This document shows, in pieces, positions 1-12,800 of a stretch of DNA of 64,000 nt; the first letter of the stretch is position 1; each line of letters begins with the position of its first letter. The translations under genes and the position numbers were made by a program. This DNA comes from Chiua virens (lineage: Eukaryota > Basidiomycota > Agaricomycetes > Boletales > Boletaceae). Below the pieces are notes generated by a model, which saw only the letters and a list, made by a program, of their open reading frames with translations, did no database searches and was not told the origin of the DNA. The DNA lies in NCBI GenBank assembly GCA_019787685.1, contig JAHNUO010000006.1:930001-994000 (forward strand), written 5' to 3'.

Positions 1-109
1 CACAATTCCGCTTCAAACTTGAACATTGGGTCAATACAAGTGTTTGTTTTACTTCTTTTCTGTCCCTTCCGAAAATTCATCTTCCTTTGCACAGCACTAT
101 TCTGACGCC

Positions 110-840
110 GCGTCGTTCATAATGCTCAGACTTCCTCTCTTACTCGCGCGCTCACATCCGCGCCTCCAAAGGGTGCAGCCATTCTTGCAAGCGTGCCTCT
201 CTCTGGCCTCTCCTCTCCTTCAAAGTCCCCTTCGAAACTCACTCCATCCGCATCTCGCAAATTTTCTGTCCCCTTTCCGATCGCGAAGACCCGAGCTTTT
301 ACCGGTCACCTTCCAAATCTTCCGCCCCGCACGTCCCATCGCCTCAAGCGCACCGATCCGCTTGCGGGACTCCTCATACCCCGGACACCTGATCGTAAGC
401 GTCCGGAAGCCAAGGGTTCCGTCCGACGGGCCTAGACTGCACCATCGACTTCAAGCACTTCTCGACGTCAAGTAATCTATGATTGCGTCCGACTCAAATC
501 ACTAACGTCTAAATCCCTGCGAAAGCCAAGAGTGTCGAAGTTGTAGGTGGCAAGCTCACCAAGGATCAGATTCAGAAACTGGGAGAGGAGGAGATTCGAC
601 GGGGATGTTGCCGAAATCGTTTGGATGTAAGTACGGAATTTATCGATAAGTGCTCCGTGTTCTCATCTCCTGTTGGGTCCACTGTGACTCTTACCACTTG
701 CAAGCGTAAGGCTCTTCCCGCCAGCGAGGTCATGACCGCCGTGTTAGACATATTGCCTTTTCTTGACACTCACTCCGCCGCTATCCATTTGGTAGAACCT
801 TTGCTCTTTACATCGTTATTGTCAACCATTAGGTAATCTT
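110..840 (+). pseudogene. Unrecognised degraded coding fragments
   Basis: From about 109 to 435 one + frame is open and reads as a Ser/Pro/Arg-rich protein segment, but it begins after a stop and has no good start. Around 530-620 a second frame reads like ordinary protein (GGKLTKDQIQKLGEEEIRR), and a one-base shift after that gives DGDVAEIVWM followed by a TAAGTA that could belong to a splice donor. A third stretch, 690-835, is open for about 45 codons. The pieces do not join into one frame without shifts. I do not recognise a family. The most likely explanation is the broken remains of a gene next to a transposon insertion; the 3' part of a real multi-exon gene starting before the window is the alternative. 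Confidence 0.3.
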
Positions 841-882
841 GTAGTTAAGGACCGCGCGTCCAACAAAATCCTTCTCTTCCTC

Positions 883-1011
883 AGCGCTCGTGTTGCTCGA
901 GTCCGCTGAGGTGAGCTGACACTTTACTCTTGTAATCTTGTTACTTACACTGTACCTAGAACTCTTCTTCTAGGTAATGATGTAGCGCTCGTGTTGCTCG
1001 AGTCCGCTGAG
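883..1011 (+). repeat. Two direct copies of a 28-base repeat
   Basis: A 28-base unit beginning AGCGCTCGTGTTGCTCGAG occurs at 883-910 and again at 984-1011. A 14-base unit, AACTCTTCTTCTAG, also occurs twice, at 960-973 and 1012-1025. They lie immediately before the primer-binding site of the copia fragment, so they are most simply an internal duplication within, or at the edge of, its long terminal repeat. Confidence 0.85.
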
Positions 1012-1036
1012 AACTCTTCTTCTAGTTCTTCGTTCA
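891..1036 (+). mobile_element. Probable 3' end of a Ty1/copia long terminal repeat
   Basis: The sequence ending in TTCA at 1036 directly abuts a primer-binding site and is followed 87 bases later by a copia gag frame. This is the expected order LTR - PBS - gag. The left boundary is uncertain: TGTTGCTCGAG at 891 would give a canonical TG...CA terminus, but the LTR may start further upstream. No second LTR copy was recognised in the window, so its extent cannot be confirmed by self-comparison. Confidence 0.5.
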
Positions 1037-1050
1037 GGTTATGAGCCCTG
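1037..1050 (+). other. Half-tRNA (initiator Met) primer-binding site
   Basis: GGTTATGAGCCCTG is the exact reverse complement of CAGGGCTCATAACC, the anticodon stem-loop of eukaryotic (for example yeast) initiator methionine tRNA. Copia-family elements are known to prime reverse transcription from an internal half of this tRNA rather than its 3' end. The position, directly after the inferred LTR end and before gag, fits that mechanism. Confidence 0.75.
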
Positions 1051-1123
1051 AGTTCTGACCAGGCAGAACTCAATCTCGACGAAGAATTCGAACTTAAATT
1101 TTCATCCCGCGTTCATCTTAACC

Positions 1124-2015
1124 ATGGGGAAATATGACCACATCTGCGAACTCACTGGTGCTGACAATTACGTACTTTGGCGTCGGCAAATGATTTTATC
1201 TCTCAAAGGCGAGCGTCTTTGGAACCACTGTAGCAGTGGCACAGATGCTACCGACCTTGCTGAATACGCAAGTGTAAAACCCACTGCTAGCAATCCCATC
1301 ACCGACGAAGAAAGAGAGAAGATTTTAGATTGGCTCTCCAAGGACGCTCAGGCCAAGGCACTCATCGACCGTAAAATTTCCACCGTCGTAGCCAGTCAAC
1401 TAAACGAATCTCAAACGGCTCGAGAGCAGTGGAATACTCTCTCGCAACGTTTTTCCCGCAATGATCTCCTTTCGCAATACGAACTTCGGATTCGCATCAG
1501 ATCGGAAAAACTCAAGGACGCTGACGACGCAGCTCGCTACCTTGGTGTCTTTGAAGATGCTCGCCGCCGCTTCATTCAGATGGGAGTCACATATAGCACG
1601 GAAGAAGCAATATTCGACCTTCTACAGGGCCTTCCTGGAAACTGTAGAGTGGCAAATCTTTAGAGAATTCACGATGAATCGCATGTCTTCTGCCTCTAAC
1701 TCGAGTTCCACGACCTCGACCTCCACCCAGGCCTCTGCTACGGTGACCTTCGACGACGTAGTCCAAACAACTCACTGAGAAGGCCAATGCTATTGTGGGG
1801 AAGAGAACACTGGCTGGCCCGGGCTCGGAATACGCCAACATCGCACTGACGCACGTCACACCCAACCTCAAAGTCAACTCGGCCACCGGCATTCGGATTA
1901 CCCGAAACAATCCAAAGGGTGTCGGGTGCTCAAATCCTCACTGTGCTGACCAGCCTCGTGCCGAGAATCATGACTTGGCGCATTGCTACTGGCCGGGCGG
2001 AGGTATCGTCCCGAT
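1124..2015 (+). pseudogene. gag: Ty1/copia Gag polyprotein fragment, frameshifted and truncated
   Basis: The frame opens with ATG at 1124 (MGKYDHICELTGADNYVLWR), typical of the UBN2/Gag-type region of fungal copia elements; W at the YxxW position and the helical core (LIDRKISTVVASQL) are visible. The frame breaks near 1630 by one extra base (CCTGGAAACTG), continues in another frame to about 1765, and breaks again near 1763-1770 by one extra base. It then runs on through KANAIVGKRTLAGPG to a Cys/His knuckle-like segment (CSNPHCADQPRAENHDLAHC) and is lost after about 2015. Protease, integrase and reverse transcriptase were not seen. It is therefore a dead 5' fragment. Capsid-like function of the family is known; none is expected here. 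Confidence 0.85.
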
Positions 2016-2626
2016 GTCGAGGTCAGAGGAACCTGAATCGCTGAAAATGCTCTGATTTCATCGTCGATTTGGTATGCGATACTTTGTGGTTCGATGCAGG
2101 CGAAGGATAATCGATAATCAATGAACCTGAAAAGTGATGATAAAGGTATAGGGGATGACGACAATCCGAAAGACAGAGAGCGGCGAAGAACGAATTCGTT
2201 CATTGGAATCGAGCGAGACGAGAGAGAATGATGCTCATTTGACCGTGGCCGCACAACTCTTATATACTCATGACCAGACTGATTGTGTGATAGGAGAAAG
2301 GAAGGAAAAGCGCAGACGAAACATGGATGTGAAAGAAATACAAGGACCTAGTGAAAGCAGTCAAGTCACAAACCCTCTCGGAGGAGAAAATGCAACCCGG
2401 GCCGGTAGTATCATTCTAAGAAATGTTGAGGGAATAATGATAAGTTGTAGCCCACGTGGCTTTGTCGGCTAGCTGAGCGCCAAAACATTAGTTGACAATT
2501 CTTGGTGAGGATCACACGTCCTACGTCAACAGGTGAGGACAAAACACTATCACTAGTGTGAACATATGCCAATGCATTCCAGGGCAGGTCAACCACTTCA
2601 AGGGCAAGTACTATCCCCGTTGAAAC
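2016..2626. other. Intergenic sequence, no gene seen
   Basis: About 600 bases between the gag remnant and the aminopeptidase start. Open frames on both strands look random. A palindromic CACGTG lies at 2453-2458. The stretch beginning TGTTGAGGG at about 2423 resembles the start of a copia LTR by its first bases only, which is too little to call. Confidence 0.4.
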
Positions 2627-4366
<1,740 letters not shown>

Positions 4367-4700
4367 GGTGAGAATAATTGGAAATAAAATCTTCCAACGG
4401 TTTAGTGGAAAGGAGACGAAGTAAGTGCAAAGAAAGGTGGAAACCATGTGGTTTTATGGAGCTGAACGTACGATAGGATGAAGAATGTGCGAGCAAGCGG
4501 AACTCGCAACGTCATGTGTGGGTCACTTTACAAAGTAGCGGTGAAAACATATCCAAAAAAGGAAATATTGTTTTCGTTTGTTTTATTTCTGACAAATCAT
4601 CTCTGACTTGAAGCTGAGAGCTTCAAGCATCCCTTGACGCGAACGATACCTCTCTCAAAAATCCCTCGCCTTGACATTCCACACCGTTTACTGGTGTACC
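4367..4700. other. Intergenic, no gene seen
   Basis: Short region between two co-oriented genes. It should hold the aminopeptidase 3' end and the hydrolase promoter. I saw no clear TATA box, repeat or RNA gene. Confidence 0.4.
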
Positions 4701-6866
4701 ATGCTGCGAGACTCACTACAACTCTTCTACGATGGCGTCCTCCACACATCCCCTATAGGACAATCTCAACGTAAATCAATCACTAATCTCCTGTGTGATT
4801 TCGACAGTCCGGGTGTTTCTCCCCCCTCGGCTCGCATCGACCCTTCTCTCAAATTACGACAAGAAGACGCCCTCAGGCTCTGGGATGCATGGAGGTACCC
4901 TATTTTTGCCGTAAACAAAGGTTTGCACTTGTCCCCTCCCTTGGAAGGTGAAGCTCCCGTATTTCTGAGTACCCTATAGCATCGTCCCTTGCTTGGGACA
5001 TTCTCACCCACCATATTTGGGGCCCGCGCAGAAGAACGTGGGGCATCGAGATGACAGTAATGAATAGTGTGATGAGAGACGTTTCCAGGCATTCGTCGTT
5101 AGCTGATATCGTGAGTGATTCCAACGATCATGCATATTGATCAGAGGTCTGAAAAGCTGTCGAGGCGACGGTTCGGATGGTTATGGGACTCGGGGGTCTG
5201 GTTCCTCTTCCTGCAGATGCTCTGGTTACCCCTGTCACATTCTATGTTCGTAGGCGGAACCTCCGCGGAATATTGGCAGATCTGGATGCAAAGGAAACTG
5301 GAGCGCGTGAACTTTCGGGCGAATGGGTTGTTGGAAAGAAGTTATGGCAGAGCCTGCAGTTGGACTACCGGTCCCATCAGTCGATTCACAAGAGATCTGT
5401 GCTGGAGGATTCTTTGAACAGAAGCCCATCTCCTGGTCGCAAGAGACATTCAAGGGTCATTCTTTACGTGCATGGCGGTGTGTCGTTTCTGTATTCTGAG
5501 AATGACGAGTTGATTGAATGCTTTTAGGTGCCTATTATACTTCGAGTGCTACTGCGCAGAGGATGATTACCATCCCGATGTCAAAATATACAGAGACACG
5601 CGTATTCGGTTCGTGATTGCAAGGTACAACCTAGTGTCTTGACTGATTCCTCTTAGCTATCGACTACCGTCTCGCACCCGAAACCCGATTTCCGGGTCCT
5701 TTGCATGACGTAGTCAGTGCGTATTTGCGTCTCACGGAGGACCTTCAGGTTCCTCCAGAAAACACTGTAGTGGCAGGTGATAGCGCAGGAGGTGGCTTAT
5801 GTCTAGCGTTGTTATTCTATCTCCGAGACAACGATTATCCTCTGCCGGGCGGCGCGATTCTATTTTCGCCTTGGGTCGGTGAGTAACTGATCCAGCACAT
5901 CTACGTTCATTAACGATGTCGCCAGACCTCACCCTCAGCTGTCCGTCATGGGACACAAATGCCGCCTATGACATAGTCCCAATACCAGGCCCCACTGCCC
6001 ACTTGCACCCTGTTGTGATGTACCTTGGTGACAAACTTGAGGAGTACTTAACCCATCCTTATGCCAGTCCGCTATTCGGTAAATTCGATGGACTACCTCC
6101 ATTGCTTATCCAGTGCGGAGAGGCAGAAGTTTTACGAGATGAAATCATGCTTCTGTCGCACAAGGCATCGCTTGCGGGCGTTCATGTACTGCATGAGATG
6201 TACGAGGACGCAGTAAGTTTTCAATGTTCCGCGCTGTCTCCATTCTTACACATGTCACAGGTGCACGTCTTCCAAGCGTTCCCGTTTCTAGGCTCGACCA
6301 ACGAAGCCTTTGTTTCATGTCGTGAATTTGTTTGTCACCAGCTTCTGGAGCTGCAAGGCTTCACACCAAAGATCTTTGACAATGTCTGCGAAGCACGTCT
6401 CGATGATGACATTGATAACGACAATGCGCGCGTGGTTCGTGGAGACGGTGTGGAAACCTCTTCGGATAGGCATGCCATGGAGGTACAAACGAAGCTTGAC
6501 AATCCCCCTAGCGACCAGAGCCTCCCCAGCTGGGGACCGACTTCAGTACCCTCAGGTGTTACCTCCGATACCAGCGACCCAGATACAGAGTCTACTGAGG
6601 TTGCTAGCTCAGTGGAAATGTCTATGCAGTCGCATTCCAGCGTTCGCCGCATAAAATCAGCGCTTTCTGTCCTCGCAGTGGACACGTCTTTGACCAAGAT
6701 GTCCGAAAGCGCTTGCACTAATAGTGCCCATTCTCAATTCACGACAGCACGTCCTTCCCCGCCAAGGATACGCAAAGCAAACAGCCATACAAGCATGAGT
6801 TCCTTCGTTGAACAATGGAGCCTATCCTCAAAAAGTTGTAACATAAAGGCACAAGTTGCAACATAA
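4701..6866 (+). CDS. HSL-like alpha/beta hydrolase (esterase/lipase)
   Basis: Predicted serine esterase of the hormone-sensitive-lipase type (alpha/beta-hydrolase fold-3). The ATG at 4701 begins MLRDSLQLFYDGV. After an intron (about 4910-4979) comes SSLAWDILTHHIWGPRRRTW, a conserved N-terminal region of fungal homologs, then RMVMGLGGLVPLPADAL. The oxyanion motif HGG (VILYVHGG at about 5460-5475) is split from the next exon (YYTSSATAQR) by an intron. The nucleophile elbow is GDSAGGG near 5778. CGEAEVLRDE precedes the catalytic acid, and EDAVHVFQAFPF across an intron near 6211-6260 supplies the catalytic His. A long, low-complexity acidic/Ser-rich tail follows, ending at 6866. Substrate is unknown; lipid or acyl ester hydrolysis is inferred. 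It converges on the sphingomyelinase gene with 101 bases between stops. Confidence 0.88.
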
Positions 6867-6967
6867 CACACATTGCCCACGTCGTACCGTAACCCAAAAC
6901 TTGTCAAAGAGTCATGGAGACAATGTCCTCTGTTGTACATTACTAGGTATATGGTCCATTGGGATAT

Positions 6968-8505
6968 TCACCACCTCACAATCCCGTCTCGAGAACGATC
7001 CAATGAGAGTGCGCTCTTGTGAATCTCCAATTCCTCAACAACATTCTGGATGGCTCTACGTTCCCAGTTTCCGAAGATGAATCCCTCATATAAATTGGTT
7101 GTGGTCAACCATGCAATGAAGACGGTGAACAATACGAAGAGGGGGTTAACCCACGGCAACGGAACCCAAGCAGAACCAATGATGAGACCTAGCAATAGCA
7201 ATATACCAAGCGCGAACTTGGTGAGCTCGTGACGGGAACGATCCTGAGACATGCGGTACGATGTTTGAAGAGCACCGAGAAATTCGGAAATCGTTACCGA
7301 ACTCAATTCCGGAGGTGTATCAGCCCAATGCGACTCCTTGGGATCTTCGTCTCCAGACATAACATCCTTTGGGACGGCGCCGATAACGAGAGTTGCTTCC
7401 ATCCCGAAGTGGTCAGAATAAGAGCAGGTGTTTCCTGGAATGGAGTCGGTGAATATGACTTTGGAATCCGTGCACGTCAATCGAGGGGCGTCGGGATTGT
7501 CCGATATTCGACTAGGCTGACGGAAAAGAATGTAGTCGAGGCGCTTGCCCTGGAACATGCGCACCACCGCACTCCCAGAGGGTCCAGAGTCGCGATAAGA
7601 GTTTAACGGGGAGTCGGCCGTCACACCATACTCTATTATGCCCTGCATAGGAGTGATCACTCCTGTTGGCGGGGGGATCTGGGTGTGTGAAATTGCCCAC
7701 GAGTCGTCCAATCCAGCGTGGGTGCGCACGATATTCATAGCAAGGCTGGTTGGGATACTATTGAAATCCCCAGTCTAGAAACAATAAGCCGGTGACAACT
7801 GGGAGAAAAGTAGCACCTTACAGCAATGACATAGCGCCCGAGTGCCGCAGCTTGTCTGGTGACTTTCGCGAATTCCCAGGCATTTACCAGACGGTGGGTT
7901 CGGTTATACTCTGCGCCTTCGTCGCCACCTTTGGCGTGGAACTGCAGCACATAAACGTTCTGACGGGAAGAAAGGATGGACGGACTGGACTCACGTGTGT
8001 GTTGAATAGTTGTAGCTCCCCGAGTGAGGGGTGGAGTATAGTGACGCTCCCAGCAGCCTTGCCGACATACCAATCACCACCAGTAACATCTGTCGGTTCC
8101 CCGTTGAGCGAATATGGCGTGATGGAAGTGGCGATGATAGGCCATTTTGTGAACACCGCCAAACCAGCGCCTAATGCACCGCTTAACGAACACATGTGTC
8201 AGGTCTGAACGCCAAACGGAACGGACTGCACTATCAAGCACATACCTGTGGAAGAGTTTGGTATAAGGCAGTCTGTGGCTGACTTTGTCACGGACTTGAT
8301 TATAATCCGCCTCTACCCAAATTTCCTGAAGGGAGATGATATCATAGTCGGATCTCGAGAGCGCATTGGCGATTGCGGCTATGCGTTCATGGCGATCTTT
8401 AGAAATGTACTTGAGGCCCCTAAGAGTAAGGTGTTATAAGACTCGGCAGACGGAGAAGGGTGGTACAGACCAGCAATTGAGAGTAGCAACACGAATTTCT
8501 TCCAT
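6968..8505 (-). CDS. Neutral sphingomyelinase-like phospholipase C (Isc1 type)
   Basis: Membrane enzyme of the endonuclease/exonuclease/phosphatase fold that hydrolyses inositol phosphosphingolipids or sphingomyelin to ceramide. The ATG at 8505 starts MEEIRVATLNCW, and an intron leads to GLKYISKDRHERIAAIANAL and DIISLQEIW (metal Glu). Later come GALGAGLAVFTKWPI and GDWYVGKAAGSVTI, then TGDFNSIPTSLAM (Asp/Asn) and the C-terminal catalytic pair in YSDHFGMEATL. Two predicted membrane helices (FALGILLLLGLIIGSAW and LFVLFTVFIAWLTTTNLY) sit near the C-terminus, as in fungal Isc1. Four or more short introns. It is divergent from the NTF2-domain gene, with 129 bases between starts containing a CACGTGAC motif. 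All catalytic motifs are present. Confidence 0.92.
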
Positions 8506-8605
8506 AGTGATGGGTAACTGGAGGTCCGACGAGTCGGCGACGACTCCACGCGCCGGTCTTTTATGAAGCACCGCACCGAGGCACATATAGGTACCACTCA
8601 TGTAG

Positions 8606-8613
8606 CACGTGAC
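8606..8613. promoter_or_regulatory. CACGTGAC element in divergent promoter
   Basis: E-box-like octamer CACGTGAC lies between the starts of the Isc1-like gene (-) and the NXT-like gene (+). The same octamer occurs in two other divergent promoters in this window (27645 and 51058). CACGTG is a known bHLH/Cbf1-type site; binding here is inference. Confidence 0.45.
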
Positions 8614-8634
8614 TACACACACTCTACCTTGACA

Positions 8635-9199
8635 ATGTCCACAGCGTTCACCCGTGACGAGTACGTTCTCGTCCGTCCATCAGAAACGTTACTGACAATG
8701 AGTTCAGTATAGATATATCGACGAGGGCGGCGGACCAGTTCACCCGTCTGTACTATTCTACTTACGACTCACCCACCCGGGCAGACGACTTGCCAAAGTT
8801 CTACCGTGCAACATCCACATTATCATGGAACGGCAATCCGTGTCAGGGTGTAGAAGGTGTCAAGAAACTCATACAAAACACGCCTAGCACGAAGCATGAA
8901 GTTCAGTCCTATGATTGTCATCCTATTCCAGGTTAGCCCCTCGTCTCTTGCGTTTCCTCTATTATCTCAACTATCCAGGCTCGCGACCACCTTCCTTACT
9001 GGTGACTGTGTCAGGGAATGTTACGCACGGGAAGAATGCGGTGCATCCCGTCACTGCTCCAAGTCGATCGGTGGACGGACAGCCAAGAGTATTCTTTCAG
9101 ACGTTCATGCTTGTCCCGGATCCGACTGCACCTGTTGCTGGAGTGGGAGAGGTAGCGAAATATTATGTAGATGCTGATTCAATGAGATTTGTAGGTTGA
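8635..9199 (+). CDS. NTF2-domain nuclear transport factor (NXT/p15 type)
   Basis: Small NTF2-fold protein resembling NXT1/NXT2, the partner of the bulk mRNA exporter Mex67/NXF1 at the nuclear pore. ATG 8635 gives MSTAFTRD, an intron with acceptor TTCAG at about 8689, then IDISTRAADQFTRLYYSTYD and the fold core LPKFYRATSTLSWNGNPCQG. A second intron follows PIPG; the last exon reads SRPPSLLVTVSGNVTHG then RVFFQTFMLVPDP and ends YVDADSMRFVG at 9199. The predicted length of roughly 160 residues suits a single NTF2 domain. Mtr2, the yeast functional counterpart, is much more divergent, so the NXT label is preferred. It is convergent with the Prp22 gene, with a long 3' gap holding a hairpin. Confidence 0.85.
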
Positions 9200-9886
9200 T
9201 TAGATCCATCAGATGTGGTGAGCAGACCAGCAGGTTATCTTTCTCGTTGCAACTGTTTATATTCGGCTAGATGGCTGCACTCGGACATTGACGGGAGTCT
9301 TGTCCACGAAATGAAGTTACAACTGTATCAACAATGTTAGAGATGTACATGCCCCGCGTCCCGCTACTCAGGCTTACCATCAGTACCAAGCAACGAAGCT
9401 TTGTTGTGTCATGACTCGTCGGAACAAGTTCAACTCGACCCCCCGATATAAAAATGTTATCCAAATGGGGGTTGAGTTGAACTTGTTGTTTCCCTGAATG
9501 TATTGTCGCAGATCGAACAGGTCTCACCTCTTATATTTTACTTTGTCCGTCTACAGTCTCAATGTTTTTGTCAACCACATCGGCGACTTTCTGGAGCACA
9601 TATACCTTCGGAGCAATGTTCTGCTCCTCAAATTCTTAAACCGGAATTGGCGCCTACGAGGACATGCTAACTAGGAATGTTTGGTGAGGGAAAGAGACTT
9701 CAGCGCTTCAGCGCTGTCAATCACACATTAAGTTCACGAAACAATCGTCTGCGTGAATGTTTTGCTTGGGTAGATAATTACAACGAAAATCATGAAGCCC
9801 TGGTAGTACTGATGTGATGTGTAGGCAAATAACTATTAGTACGTACGATACTGGACCAATGCATTGCGAGAAAACGCGGAAAACAA
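9200..9886. other. Convergent intergenic gap with hairpin
   Basis: Nearly 690 bases between two convergent stops. No convincing coding frame on either strand. The only clear structure is the inverted repeat at 9423-9487. Both 3' UTRs and terminators must lie here. Confidence 0.5.
9423..9487. repeat. 21-base inverted repeat (hairpin)
   Basis: Left arm 9423-9443 starts AACAAGTTCAACTC, and the right arm 9467-9487 is its reverse complement at 20 of 21 positions; the single mismatch would be a G-U wobble in RNA. The spacer is 23 bases. I see no flanking target-site duplication, which weakens a transposon-remnant reading. A transcript-level stem-loop is possible. Confidence 0.85.
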
Positions 9887-12800
9887 TCAACCAAATGTTT
9901 GGCTCTACAGTAAGTCAGTAAAAGATCCCAAGTGGACACGGATAAGAAACTTACCGAGCGAGCGCTTCTTTTGACTTTCGACAACCGCCACTCGTCTGGC
10001 TTCTCGTATTTGTTATACAGTGGCTCGATCTTTTCTTGCCTCTTGCGTTTACTGATCTTGTTGACATCAGCTACCTTGAAGAATTGAGGCGCAACCTCAA
10101 CTAGCCACTTGGGCTCAATAGTGGTCACGTTGTGACAATACTCGCGAGTCGTGAGCACCAATTCGTTGTAGATTAACCACTCTGGGTTGCGGTTGAAAAG
10201 AGCCGAGGAAGGATGAATATAGACTGGCGTCCCCTCTACAAGCGTCTTGTATCCCTCTTGGGGATCTTTCTTCGCAGCATTTCTGAAGAAGCCAGAGCAA
10301 ATGGCCTTGCGAACGCGATTGTAGTCCCTCCCCGAGGACAAGATATCATGTTTGTACCTATCTCGTGGTTAGCCCCAGAGCAGTCGAGATTAACCGACGG
10401 TCTCACCTATCCATAATCCCGACGAGTTGTTTACGAATATCCTGCGCTCGTCTCATGCTTCTTGCTTGGATAAAGTTCTCGTAGCACCATGGATTTGAGA
10501 AATTTGCTGCCTTCCATCCGTTGTATACAGTGAGCAATGTTAGATGGTCACCCTCCGGCTGATGGAATTTGGCTTTCTTTGAGTCCGCCTGAGCTTGTTT
10601 CTCCTTTGGTCTGTAGAAAACCGACTGCACCGAAAGCATGGCGACAATAGAAAGGATCTCCTCCGAGCACCCGAGCTCCACAGAAGCAATCAGCATTTTT
10701 GCCAGCGGGGGCTCCATAGGGAAGTCCGCCATCTTGCGACCTAGGCGGGTCAACAATCCTTCATCGTCGAGCGCAGAAAGAGCATACAATGCCTCCAACG
10801 CTGTAAGCATTGTTTGCGCAGGAGGGGGATCCATGAAGTCAAAGCTGAGCAGATCGTTGATGCCCATTGCCTTGAGAAGCAATATGGTGTGTGCGAGGTT
10901 CGTCCGTTGAATATCGGGAATCGAAGTGGGTAGCATTTCATTACGGTATGCTGCTTCAGTGTACAGCCGATAGCATTTTCCGGGACCAGTGCGCCCAGCA
11001 CGTCCGGCGCGTTGGCGTGCTTGAGCTTGTGATATGGGCATGACGACTAGCGAGTCCATACCCAGTCGAGGATCATAGGCATTTTGTTTTGAGAAACCAG
11101 GATCGATAACGTAATAGATACCAGGTATTGTCAAGGATGTCTCTGCGACGTTCGTCGCGATTACGACCTTGCGAGCACCAGGTGGGGTGGGCTCGAACAC
11201 GCGAGATTGGACTTCGGAGGGCAGAGCAGAGTAGATAGGAAGTATAATGAGCTCAGGAACTTTTGGACCGAGCGCCTTCATCCGCTCGAACAGAATTTCG
11301 CATGCTGTGTCAATTTCCTCCTGTCCGGTCAAGAAGAGGAGGACGTCTCCAGGCGGCTCGGAAAGATGGATTTGCATGACAGTGATAAGGGACGCGTCAA
11401 GATAATCGGTCTCTGGCTCCTTCGTGTACAAGGTTTCGACAGGGTACGTGCGGCCTGGTATAGTGAAGATCGGGCAGCCGAAAAAATATTTGGAAAACTT
11501 TTCAGCATCCAGTGTCGCAGAGGTAACAATCAACTTGAGGTCTGGTCGCTTCTTGACTGCCTCTGCGAGCGAGTTAGTAAGATAAGGACGTAGCCAGCAA
11601 GGCAACTTACTCTTTAGAAGTCCAAATAAAACGTCCGTAGCGATAGTACGCTCATGAGCCTCGTCCAACATTACCACCGAGTACTGACTACAAAGAGGGT
11701 CAATGACGGACTCTCGTTGTAGCATACCATCCGTCATGTATTTGATTTTCGTCTCTGGACTGGTACAATCCTCAAAACGAATGGTGTATCCGACCTCTTG
11801 GCCGAGGCGACAACCAACTTCTTCTGAGACACGTTTTGCTACGGACATTGCAGCGACGCGACGTGGTTGGGTGCAACCGATGCGGCCTTTGTCAGCGTAC
11901 CCAGCTTCAGCAAGATATTGAACCATTTGAGTTGTCTTCCCAGATCCCGTATCCCCAACAACAATGAGAACCTGATGCTGCAATAGAAGTCAGTATTTTC
12001 TTCACCCTCCAGAGAGACAGTATTACATCACCAATAGCTTGAAGCAACGGGTCCCTGAGCTTGTAAATGGGCAAACTCTTTCGCTGATCTTGGATGCTGA
12101 GGGCTGTGATTTCACCGTATGTCGTGGCCTTGTTAAACGTTGATTCCTTCCACTTTGGAACCTCTCCCGCCTTCTGGTCCCTGAGATTGCTTCTAAGATC
12201 TTGTGCGAAAACTTTGTCAGAATCTCTCGCCATGGGATCCAGCCATGGTGCACTGAAGTCGCGAGCCTCCGAGTCCGCGCGTTCGTTGGCTTCTTGCTGA
12301 CGAAGCTCTCGTCGCTCCTTTGCTAGTGCCGCGCCACCAATAGCTGCCCTGTTCAAAGAGCCATCCGGTGCCTTGATAATCTTGACCGGACTTAAGTCGA
12401 GGGTGCGTTTCGTCTGTCCAGCTAAGAACGGTGGTTCTTCTTCTCGAATTTCGACGTCTAGTTCCTCCTCCACTTCGGCACGCACCACTGGATTGTTGAA
12501 ATCCTCGTCCAAATCAGGATACTCTGAAGCATCTATGACGCCGGAGGATATGAGCTGCTTGATTTCCCACCGTTCCGGCGACGTGAGCCTTTTGGCGGAC
12601 CGTACAGGTTGTTCATCCCGAGAACGCAATGGTACGGCATTAGCACCTGACGAGGCTCGTGCAGCATGTTGTCGTTCCTCCTCCATCTCTGCCTCGGACT
12701 TGATACGGAGGTGAGGGGTGAGGTCGCGGCCGGTGACTTGGTCGACGTCCTTCATTGAAAGACCTACTCGACTCCCCGCCACACTCATAACTTTGACTTT

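Noticed and set aside
2423..2470. Second copia LTR beginning TGTTGAGGG
   Set aside because: It does not match the candidate 5' LTR end at 891-1036, and only the first few bases look LTR-like.
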